Of a stretch of 17,500 nucleotides of DNA, positions 8,538 through 16,899 are shown piece after piece. Source of the stretch: Cristatella mucedo (taxonomy: Eukaryota; Bryozoa; Phylactolaemata; Cristatellidae); assembly GCA_009760855.2 (NCBI GenBank), contig WPIO01000011.1, forward strand, positions 3,737,501-3,755,000. The letters are read 5' to 3'. The notes under the pieces were generated by a model that saw only the letters and a list, made by a program, of their open reading frames with translations, was not told the DNA's origin and searched no databases. The stretch's first letter is position 1; each line of letters starts with the position of its first letter. Position numbers and translations under genes: made by a program.

Positions 8538-9198
8538 TATTAAAGGAAATGAAACGAATTTATGCCCAAGCTCCTTTCAAAGTGCCCCAATAAACTAGCA
8601 CCCTATTGACTGAATCGTTGACTCTGGCAGCTAAGATGCAACCCTCAAGGCCAAAATATTGCGGACATAAAGCCAAAGTCCATTTTCTGGCTAAACTCGA
8701 AACTCGTCGGTCGAAATGTTGCAGGCCGTGATATCCACAGATATCTGTTGTCGAAGCTCCCCGGGTGGAAATGTGCTAAGGTGAAGCAGTAGAAATCCCT
8801 GCGGAGGCCATAAGGTCATGGATCAGCATCCGGTCTGCAAGAGATGCTAATGTTTTGGGTTGCTGCCCGTGCATGGCCAATAATTGGCGATCGATCGCTT
8901 AGGACTGCGTCTGGATTGGGTAGTGGCAAACAGCTAAGAGCCTCACAGGTTGCAGCTTGCGCCCGCTCTTAGAAGCCGAAGCTACGTGACCCTAGCGGCC
9001 CTCGGCAATCCTCCCCAGCCAGGTTGCTGATTTTTTTTGGAGAAATCGCTTTCCCCCATCCTCTTAGCAATCTCGAGGGAGAGAGGCAGATATAAAAACC
9101 GCCGTATTTGTCTTGCTCAAGCACCGGCGGTGGGCTAATCCTGGTGGTAGCATTTTGTCCTAATTATCTGCCTCAGTTCTTGAGAACGGCATAATACA
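8538..9198. other. Unassigned region between convergent LINE 3' ends
   Basis: No gene was recognised. A 7-bp inverted repeat (accgccg at 9098-9104, cggcggt at 9125-9131) follows a TATA-like tataaaaac at 9091. These are short enough to be chance. Confidence 0.4.
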
Positions 9199-9295
9199 GT
9201 AATAATAATAGGACATTTATATGCACCCCCAGAGAACTAAAGGCACTTTACGTATGCTGCAAAGGAAATATGGTGAGTGATAGCATGCATATTAT
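9199..9295 (-). mobile_element. LINE 3' tail fragment, minus strand
   Basis: Read on the minus strand, this segment has gcatgctatcactcacca, then ttcctttgcagcatacgtaa, then agttctctggg, then (TTA)n. It matches the last 100 bases of LINE L4 (gcatgataccactcacca, cctttgcagcaaatgtaaag, gttctctgatgg, (ATT)n). It is either the end of a separate minus-strand insertion or the 3' end of L3 after an internal deletion. Confidence 0.7.
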
Positions 9296-9302
9296 TAGCT
9301 CG

Positions 9303-9637
9303 AGTAAGTTCACTAAGAACTATTCACATGAACCCAAATGTTGTGAGGAACTGGGAGGTAGGCTGTAGCAAGAGAATGAAGGAACCTCAAAGTGAGTGAC
9401 AAAACTTTGAAGTCGATGCGCTGCTTGATGGGGAGCCAGTGCAGGTCAGCAAGAAGTGGTGTTACGTGGAAGCTGCAAAGCTTCCTACAGACAAGCCTGG
9501 CTGAAGGGTTTGGAATAGCTGTAAGCCAGCTATTATACAGGCCACGTAAGTGCCCTATTATACAGGCCAAAAGACCTGCAAACAGTGAGTTACAGAAGTT
9601 GAGATGGGATGTCACGAACGCATGGACCAACTTGGTT
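9303..9637 (-). mobile_element. LINE L3: inverted C-terminal coding segment
   Basis: The minus strand encodes KLVHAFVTSHLNFCNSLFAG, then SARLVCRK, HVTPLLADLHWLPIKQRIDF, KVLSLT and LHSLATAYL, ending near a decayed RSSD-like block (NSS). This is the segment upstream of the part carried by L4. A 14-base word, ggcctgtataatag, is repeated in the LAG-to-SARLV interval, showing a small internal duplication. The coding sequence ends where L4, on the opposite strand, resumes in the family protein. That is the layout expected of a 5' inversion formed during insertion. Confidence 0.78.
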
Positions 9638-9654
9638 AGTCTGTTTACCTATAC

Positions 9655-10038
9655 CTTGTACAAACCTCAAATCATTTGGAGGCCACGCCTTGAGTTCCTA
9701 TGCTCCCAAAGCCTGGAACTCAATCCCGACTTGTGTCACGACATCGCCTGGCTTGACCTCATTTAAAGAGAAATAAAAAACGCACCTATTTATGACAGCA
9801 TTTAGTGGGTGCCTGTGATTCGTCCTTTATCCTATATTCGTGCTGACACTGTTGCATACTGCCACTGACCACACTTGCATGCTGACCCTCTGCATGCCAC
9901 CCTTAACCATGTTATTCATATTGTTTATCAAGCATGATACCACTCACCACTCGATCATGCTTCCTTTGCAGCAAATGTAAAGCACCTTGAAAGAGATTGG
10001 GTTCTCTGATGGTGCTTTATCAAGTGTATTATTATTAT
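9655..10038 (+). mobile_element. LINE L4: 3' terminal segment with tail
   Basis: The plus strand encodes TNLKSFGGHALSSYAPKAWN, then SIPTCVTTSPGLTSFKEK, a stop, and KTHLF, the last conserved part of the CR1/L2 C-terminus. About 240 bp of 3' untranslated sequence follows. It ends aagcaccttgaaagagattg, ggttctctgatggtgcttta and a short (ATT)n tail. The last ~40 bases before the tail match SINE-A at about 31 of 40 positions. Confidence 0.8.
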
Positions 10039-10377
10039 CCATGTCTAAGCAGGCCCGATATTTTGTAATGTTAGGAAGCTGAAAGTTGCAGAGTTGACTT
10101 CGTTAGGTCGTCGATTTAAAGGTTGGAACAGCGCACTCAGATTTTGTACTGAAGGTGACATGCTAGCAGAACCGATTTCTTAGTCACACTAGGTTTGCCC
10201 TACTAGTAATTTGGTTTTCTCGTTATTTAATTTGAGGAAGTTTGCTGCCATCTAAGTGCAAATGTCAGCAATGAATGCTGCAAGTGAGTTGAGAGGGTTC
10301 GACTTGCTAGAAGGCAGGGAAGGATTAAATCATAGGTACATCTGTCTGCCGTCGATATTAAAATGAAAGTCCAGATT
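10039..10377. other. Unassigned spacer between convergent LINE tails
   Basis: This is AT-richer sequence between the L4 tail (plus) and the L5 tail (minus). No feature was recognised. Confidence 0.45.
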
Positions 10378-10882
10378 AATACTAATAATAATGACAGATT
10401 GGTCATTTGTATAGCACCCTTAAGAGAACTTTGTCTTTACCCAGGTACTTTAAAACTCACTGCTACAGAATCAATACCCAAGCACAAGTGTCATACACGG
10501 TATCAAGAATGCAAAAGCAAGCATCGTGTATTAGCTAAATGCTATAGCAAATATGAAGACCCTCGTGATCACTCTTAAGTTAGACATGTGACTAGTAACA
10601 TGCACCGAATCATGCACAGGTGCATGCTCAAACCATACTGGAACAAAAAAAGTTCGGTTCACTTGGGTGAAGGGAAGACTGACCGAAGTCGATGTGTCTC
10701 GAGCTGAGACTTAAAGGATGCAAGGTCGTTGCAGGTAGCGACCATTAGTCCCAGACATTTGGTGCATAAGAGCTGAAGTCTTGCTCTCCAGATTTTAATT
10801 TAGTGCTAGGGACGGTTAGATGACCAAATGCTGACGAGCAGTCAGAGAAAGAGCGAGTCATAGTGTGTATGTGCAAGGAGGC

Positions 10883-11068
<186 letters not shown>

Positions 11069-11069
<1 letters not shown>

Positions 11070-11094
11070 ATATATATATATATATATATATATA
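11069..11094. repeat. (TA)13 microsatellite
   Basis: This is the second uninterrupted TA tract. It is joined directly to the 3' tail of SINE-A on the minus strand. Confidence 0.9.
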
Positions 11095-11232
11095 TTCATT
11101 TGTATAGTGCCCCAAGAGAACTTAATCTTTATTCAGATGCTTCACATTTGCCTCCGAGCTCGAGCCCACGACCTCTGCCAGACCTTGGTCGGGGCGAGCA
11201 CCTTAACTGCTGGATCAAACCAGCTCGCTGGT
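11095..11232 (-). mobile_element. SINE-A copy 1 (tRNA-derived), inserted in LINE L5
   Basis: Read on the minus strand: ctggtttgatccagcagtta, aggtgctcgccccgacc, then a B-box-like gtgggctcgagctc (plus-strand 11157-11168), a unique middle, and a tail aagttctcttggggcactat followed by acaaatgaata. The polymerase III A and B box layout marks a tRNA-derived head. The same order occurs at 12787-12932 and 16180-16316. The tail shares exact aagttctctt and ctatacaaatga words with the host LINE L5's own 3' end. Confidence 0.82.
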
Positions 11233-11346
11233 GCTAGTGCTAGTGAAGTGACCTGTTAGCCAGACCGAGGATCTTGAAATTGATTCGATGCTTGATAGGG
11301 AGCGAGTGAAGCTCAGACCGTAGTGGGATGATGTGGCATGCAGCTA

Positions 11347-11356
11347 CCCCCCCCCC
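11347..11356 (+). repeat. C10 homopolymer run
   Basis: A ten-base C run interrupts the coding similarity of LINE L5 between the ARLVYR and HIIPL blocks. Confidence 0.9.
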
Positions 11357-11510
11357 TGACGATAGACCAGCTGAGCAACTGAGTTTCTCACAAGTTGCAT
11401 ACAATTAAGGGCAGAGGTGAAGAGTCCGGAATAGAGGGACTAGCAATAATTTAGACGCAATGTCACCAATGCTTGAAGTAGTTTAGCTGTTGTGCTCTTT
11501 TAAAAGATAG

Positions 11511-12277
<767 letters not shown>

Positions 12278-12430
12278 CATCCGAGGTCGTTCTGAGCGCT
12301 TTGCTTCATGTACCAGGGTAGTGGCCGACTTGCCGAGTCCTGGTGCGTCTGAGCTGCTGTATCGCCAGCGAATGCGATTACTTAATTACTAATTACGTAA
12401 TTCCCCGCTTTCCATGACGTCTATATGTGT

Positions 12431-12475
12431 GGGTTTCTTATTGAGTTGATGGATATTGACACGATCCTCGACCAA
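12431..12475. repeat. 45-bp duplicated block, copy 1
   Basis: The block runs from gggtttcttattgagttgat to cctcgaccaa. It is identical to 12694-12738 except for one T/C difference at position 9. The flanks are related but clearly more diverged (taattccccg, ctttcca and gacgctagga words recur in order), so this is a partial tandem duplication with an offset of 263 bp. On the minus strand both copies read LVEDRVNIHQLN(K/E)KPT. Confidence 0.9.
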
Positions 12476-12693
12476 GCCTGGCTGTCACGGCAGCAGCAGC
12501 ACCAGTAGCCGCCTCCAGTGTAGCTGCGGCAGTGCTCCGCCAGTGCTCAACCGAACCACTGTCACAGCAGCAGTGGGCACACAGCTGAATGCTCAAGTCG
12601 CTTTCCACAAGCCAGCCACCGAGAGACGCTAGGATTAATTACTTAATTCCCCGTGGAGATGCTGGTGCTGCTTTCCAAGATATCTAAATATGT

Positions 12694-12738
12694 GGGTTTC
12701 TCATTGAGTTGATGGATATTGACACGATCCTCGACCAA
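12694..12738. repeat. 45-bp duplicated block, copy 2
   Basis: This is the second copy of the near-identical block. On the minus strand the open reading continues as KPTYLDILESSTSISTGN to a stop, whereas copy 1 continues as KPTHIDVMESGELRN to a stop. The single difference inside the block changes Lys to Glu. Confidence 0.9.
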
Positions 12739-12786
12739 CCCCGTGCCGTGCGACGCTAGGAGCAGCGGAGCAGCTTCGAGAAGTTG

Positions 12787-12932
12787 GTCGTTAGTTTGGC
12801 CCAGCGGTCAAGGTGCTTGGTCCGACCAACCAAGGCCTGGCCAAGGTCGTGGGCTCGAGCCCCCCTGGCTTATGTGAAGTGCCTGAATAGAGGTTTAAGT
12901 TCTTTTAGGGTAATACAGAAATTAATTATATA
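12787..12932 (+). mobile_element. SINE-A copy 2 (tRNA-derived)
   Basis: It follows the SINE-A order: gtttggcccagcggtcaagg, tgcttggtccgacc, B-box-like gtgggctcgagccc (12850-12863), tatgtgaagtgcctgaatag, then the tail aagttcttttagggtaatac. It passes directly into a TG microsatellite at its 3' end. The tRNA-like head would not fold as a functional tRNA. Confidence 0.8.
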
Positions 12933-12963
12933 TGTGTGTGTGTGTGTGCGTGCGTGCGTGTGT
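12932..12963 (+). repeat. (TG)n/(TGCG)n microsatellite at SINE 3' end
   Basis: tatgtgtgtg changes to tgcgtgcgtg and back to tgtg. It is contiguous with the 3' tail of SINE-A copy 2. Confidence 0.9.
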
Positions 12964-13167
12964 GATCACGTAACTACCATCAAGCATACTCGTCCACTCT
13001 GTGCTTTTGATTAAACTCAAGCCTCTTCAAGTGTATCTTGGAGGATGATTATTAATCTCCCCACGGGATTGATATTTAGCTCACTCGTTCATATTCATAT
13101 ACCTTTGACAGGATGGAGACGAATTAGCTTCATGCTTGAAACGTGGTCTTGGTTGTAGTTCAAGGGC
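12964..13167. other. Unassigned spacer between SINE copies
   Basis: No feature was recognised. The words attaatctccccacgggatt near 13049 are loosely like the 3' tail of some fish LINE/SINE families, but this is too short to call. Confidence 0.4.
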
Positions 13168-13312
13168 CGTGATAGCCACGAAGGTAAGGTGCTTGCTCTT
13201 CACGACCGAGTTCGTGGATTCGAATCATGCAGTGGGCGATCTTTTATTGTCAACTGGAAGCTGCAGTTATAGTCGTTTGAGGCTCTTCTGCTGCTATACA
13301 AATGAGGCTGTT
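13168..13312 (+). mobile_element. SINE-B copy 1 (tRNA-derived)
   Basis: An A-box-like gccacgaaggtaaggtgctt is followed by a B-box-like gtggattcgaatcatgc (about 13214-13230). Then come agtgggcgatcttttatt, a middle with gttatagtcg, and the tail ggctcttctgctgctataca followed by aatgaggctgtt. The same elements in the same order occur, better preserved, on the minus strand at 16726-16899. The shared head, middle and tail define a family distinct from SINE-A. Confidence 0.8.
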
Positions 13313-13431
13313 AGATCAACATACTTTTTTATATGCCAAAACTTTGGATAGCATTTATTCCATGTTTGTATTTTGAAAGTTCTGGCAGGTAGGCAGTGCG
13401 CCTGTGCTGGGTAGAAGGGGTCGGTGATACA

Positions 13432-13561
13432 GGAGAGAGTGTGAGAGAGAGGGAGAAGGAGGGAGAGAGATGGGGAGGGAGGGAGAGAGAGAGAGAGGGA
13501 GGGAAGGAGAGAGAGGGGAGAGAGAGAGAGGGGAGAGAGAGAGAGGGAGAGGGAGGGAGGA
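13432..13561 (+). repeat. Purine-rich GA/GGGA tract
   Basis: About 130 bp is almost pure purine, mixing gaga, gggagg and ggggag units. Homopurine tracts of this kind can form triplex (H-DNA) structures. Confidence 0.9.
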
Positions 13562-13700
13562 CTGTCTAAATCAATGAGCTAGCACAGGTCTTGTGCTTAG
13601 GTGCATGCCACCCGCCCTTGTGCACCACACAGGTGTGGGCGTGAGCTGGCTCTCACACTAGTTTCTAATGAGTCCATGCAGGGGCCATGAGCAAGCGATG

Positions 13701-13741
13701 GCTGATGCTAGCCAGTGAACCAGTCACTGGCTAGCATCAGC
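13701..13741. repeat. Perfect 18-bp hairpin with a 5-base loop
   Basis: The left arm gctgatgctagccagtga (13701-13718) and the right arm tcactggctagcatcagc (13724-13741) are exact reverse complements around the loop accag. The inner 12 bases of the right arm recur as a direct repeat at 13943-13954. The hairpin overlaps the 3' end of a minus-strand open frame. Confidence 0.95.
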
Positions 13742-13893
13742 AGCAGCTCCTGGTGCTTGGTGGCCAGCGAATGGACGACGTTGTCGACGACGGCTGAGAG
13801 AGCAGACTCGGCCCCGACACGGCCAAGCTTTTCTTTAGAATGCTTCAGCTCTGGGTGGAGCCCAAGCATCTCGGACTGAGCCTGGCGACTCAA
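13708..13893 (-). CDS. Short open frame of unknown function, possible exon or retrocopy fragment
   Basis: The minus strand reads a 61-codon segment containing SEMLGLHPELKHSKEKLGRV, then ALSAVVDNVVHSLATKHQEL and LLMLA. Its helical, heptad-like spacing of hydrophobic residues and ordinary composition are more protein-like than the neighbouring open frames. I cannot assign a family. Upstream the frame is closed by a stop just before residue 1 of the extended reading, with an AG that could be a splice acceptor (ttttgaag). Downstream it ends in the hairpin. It could be one exon, a fragment of a processed copy, or chance. Confidence 0.22.
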   Translation of the reverse strand: MSRQAQSEMLGLHPELKHSKEKLGRVGAESALSAVVDNVVHSLATKHQELLLMLASDWFTG

Positions 13894-13942
13894 TCGACTT
13901 CAAAAGTACACTACAGCCGCATTGGAGGGCAGGATCTGGGTC

Positions 13943-13964
13943 TCACTGGCTAGCCCCCCCCCCC
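13943..13964 (+). repeat. 12-bp direct repeat of hairpin arm plus C11 run
   Basis: tcactggctagc at 13943-13954 repeats 13724-13735 exactly and runs straight into eleven C bases (13954-13964). Confidence 0.85.
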
Positions 13965-14880
13965 ACTCAGCCAGCCAGTCGCGATCGATTGTGCTTCGAT
14001 CACCTGTGCAGCCTGCACAGTGGCTGTCGTTTGGCAGTCGTCGATGGCATTTGCTCTTTAATTAGAATAAAAAAGAAGAGTCTGGTCAGCCATTGGCAAA
14101 TAGCCGGCTAGCGATTTGTTTGCACAGCTATGCCTGCTAATAGATTCATCAACATTAGCAAGGTTGGTGCAAGGTTAGTTGCAGCACTCATGCCCAGGAG
14201 TGGCAGCCTGCAGAGCTTCGGAACGATGAGCTCGCTTTTTGATTCAGGCCCAGCACTGTGTCTCTGCCTGCTCCCAACACGTCATCGTCTGGCTATATAC
14301 GGTCGACTGCTTGCCTCTGTGTGTTTGTGTGTGTGTTTGTGTGTATCTGCTCACCTGCCTGCGTGTGTGCAAGAGTTAATGTCTGCTTTTCTGCCTGGTG
14401 GGAGAGTTGGATGAAAGAACAGAACCGCATGCACTAGTACTCACGGCAACTTCCTGAGACAGAGGCATGCCTAGGATGTAGCTATGAAGAAGGGACCTAC
14501 CTGTATACATTGCAGAGTATTCGTTTTGAGAAGCAAGTGGGGCGAAACTAGCTGGCCGCCGTAGCAGCTGTAGTAGCTAGGAAGAATGGCACAGCAACTT
14601 GCCGTCTTGTCTCATAGCGACAATATTTTCCAGCCGGCCACTTAGCCTAGGTGAACTGCCCAGAGCGCAATTCGCTTGTCTTGATTATGCCACAAGTTTC
14701 CTTCATTATTATTATTATTGTGGTTTACAGTTTTTATCATCTCGCTAGGCTGGCGTGGGTGGCTCTATGCTGATGCCGATCAACCTAAGGAAGGCTGCCA
14801 ATGGGTGCACGATTTTAGGTGGACCAGGAATTTAATGCGATACACGGAGCGAGGGATGCAAAGTGTTTTGAGCATGCTTG
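13965..14880. other. Unassigned region with small TG and ATT repeats
   Basis: A (TG)-rich tract with TTTG interruptions lies at about 14318-14344, and (ATT)5 at about 14705-14719. No gene or known element was recognised. The open frames reaching into the CT tract are repeat artefacts. Confidence 0.4.
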
Positions 14881-15367
<487 letters not shown>

Positions 15368-15368
15368 T

Positions 15369-15518
15369 CTAGATCTCGTGATTGCTAAGGATGTCTTCCC
15401 ATTGACCTTGCAGTGTGGCCGCTGACCCTCTCTGATCATTGTTCGGTCTCGTTTACTGTTCCTGCCTTCTTGTACGTGCATGGCAGCGTCGAACTTATTC
15501 AGCGACGTAACTTAAAGT
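15369..15518 (+). pseudogene. End of LINE apurinic-type endonuclease domain
   Basis: LINE endonucleases nick the target DNA to prime reverse transcription. LDLVIAKDVF (15369-15398) and, one frame over, LTLSDHCSVSF (about 15425-15457) match the last strands of the endonuclease/exonuclease/phosphatase fold. SDH contains the terminal catalytic histidine. The same frame reads on through QRRNLK into the first copy of a 31-bp duplication. Everything upstream, including the other catalytic residues, is missing or replaced by the CT tract, so it is inactive. Confidence 0.72.
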
Positions 15519-15549
15519 GTCGAACTTATTCAGCGACGTAACTTAAAAA
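15488..15549 (+). repeat. 31-bp tandem duplication inside LINE L6
   Basis: gtcgaacttattcagcgacg followed by taacttaaa occurs at 15488 and again at 15519, two units with a 31-base offset. Because 31 is not a multiple of three, it shifts the frame. The endonuclease SDH frame enters the first unit and the linker frame leaves the second. Confidence 0.93.
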
Positions 15550-15890
15550 GCATTGATGTAGGCACATTTTTGAAATCTGTTTGTGAGGCAGGTCTTCTTG
15601 ATCAGCACCCAGACTCGAAGGCCTGCGTCAATGCCTTCACTAATGCAGTGAACATGACACATAGGAATGCTTTTGACAAGCATGCTCTTGTTCATTCTAT
15701 CCATGTACAAGGTCGTGGAGATTTCTTTCAATTTACATACAAACTTCAAAAGATGCACAGTGTTCAGCGCAGGCTTGAACGACGTTTTAGGAAATGGGGG
15801 TCTGATGCAGATCTAGTCAATTTTAAAGGCTTCCTTCGAGTTTACCCAACCCGAAATCTTAAAAAAGCCAGGGCTTCTTTTGTCACTTGA
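15534..15890 (+). pseudogene. LINE linker between endonuclease and reverse transcriptase
   Basis: The frame reads RRNLKSIDVGTFLKSVCEAG, then LLDQHPDSKACVNAFTNAVN, a decayed middle, and QRRLERRFRKWGSDADLVNF, ending at a TGA at 15888-15890. The 'RNLK-ID---F' opening and the basic helix with R-LERR--KWG are typical of the region between the two enzyme domains of jockey-superfamily LINEs. After the stop, similarity continues in other frames to SINE-A (for example DVATLIRSSKKSLSPEK just before 16178). Confidence 0.7.
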
Positions 15891-16179
15891 AAACCGAATT
15901 CCTGCCAGTCAGACCGAAAGCAGATTTATAAGACAGTAAACAATTTACTGGCCAATGCTGATTGGTCTGACTTCCCAGATAATTACTTCTCAGCCGAAAA
16001 AATTTCAGCCTTATTTACTGAAAAAAATGTGCACATTCCTGGCTCCATAAACCCCTCAGATTAAAGCATTTGTGAAATTACAACCTGCGACCTTCCTTAA
16101 AAGGTTTTCCGAGGTTTCTGCATGTGATGTGGCTACCTTAATAAGGTCTAGTAAAAAGAGCTTGTCTCCTGAAAAAAAT

Positions 16180-16316
16180 ATAATTCGTTTGTATAGCGCC
16201 CTAAGAGAACCTAATCTCTATTCAGGCGCTTCACATATGCCTTTAAGCTCGAACCCGCGACCTCAGCCGGACCTTGGTCGGGGCGAGCACCTAACTGCTG
16301 GACCAAACCAGAGCGG
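16180..16316 (-). mobile_element. SINE-A copy 3, inserted in LINE L6
   Basis: On the minus strand: ctctggtttggtccagcagt, taggtgctcgccccgacc, B-box-like gcgggttcgagctt (plus 16246-16257), aagcgcctgaatagagatta, then ggttctcttagggcgctata and caaacgaatta. The LINE frame resumes right after it with [20 protein letters not shown], so the insertion lies just upstream of the reverse transcriptase core. A clear target-site duplication is not visible. Confidence 0.85.
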
Positions 16317-16725
16317 CAGAAGACCCTATACCATCGTCTCTGTGGTCTTCACTGGCAGACCAACTTAGCCCTGCCATAACCAAGATTTTAATGCTTCTTT
16401 GGAAAAAGGGGCTGTACCCAAGTCCTTCGAATCGGCACTCATTAGACCGATACTTAAAAAGCCTGGATTAGATACAGAGGTCCTTGCAAACTATCGCCCA
16501 GTTTGCCTTCTTTCTTTTTTGTCAGATTCTTGAAAAAATTGTCGCTAAGCAGCTGGTTGCACTTATTGAAAAGAATGAAATGTAAGAAACATTTCAGAGT
16601 TCAAAAGGCAGCACTCCACTGAAACTGCTCTCCTCCATATTAGCAATGACATTATATGCAGCAACGATTACAGGAATGTTACTTTCCTAGCACTGCTAGA
16701 TCTATCAGCTGCCTTCGATACCATT

Positions 16726-16899
16726 AAATAATAATAATAAATAAATAAATCCTAGCTGATTAAACAGCCTCTTTTTGTATAGCGACAGAAGAGCTTTTAC
16801 GGCTATCACCACCACTTGCAGTGGCGATAAAGAATCGCCCACCGCAGGAATCGAACCCACGACCTCGGGGCCGAGGTCGTGGAAACAACCGCCTTACCC
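16726..16899 (-). mobile_element. SINE-B copy 2, inserted in reverse transcriptase motif A
   Basis: The insertion is flanked by a 6-bp target-site duplication, accatt at 16720-16725 and 16900-16905. Removing one copy leaves the LINE frame intact across motif A (FDTI-DHDV). On the minus strand it reads gggtaaggcggttgtttcca, then a B-box-like gtgggttcgattcctgcgg, gtgggcgattctttatcgcc, the tail gctcttctgtcgctatacaa, and a 3' end rich in (ATTT)n and (ATT)n. The tRNA-like head contains a 12-bp palindrome arm pair at 16857-16882. This is the better preserved of the two SINE-B copies. Confidence 0.92.
16857..16882. repeat. 12-bp inverted repeat in the SINE-B head
   Basis: ccacgacctcgg (16857-16868) and ccgaggtcgtgg (16871-16882) are exact reverse complements separated by gg. 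The other SINE-B copy has only a shorter remnant (cacgaccgagttcgtgg), so the palindrome is either ancestral or a later duplication in this copy. Confidence 0.9.

Noticed and set aside
9091-9131. TATA-like box followed by a 7-bp inverted repeat
   Set aside because: Both are short enough to occur by chance, and no transcript or gene is suggested nearby.
13049-13076. Words like a LINE 3' tail (tctccccacgggatt)
   Set aside because: They are too short, have no adjacent coding remnant or simple-repeat tail, and no second copy in the window.
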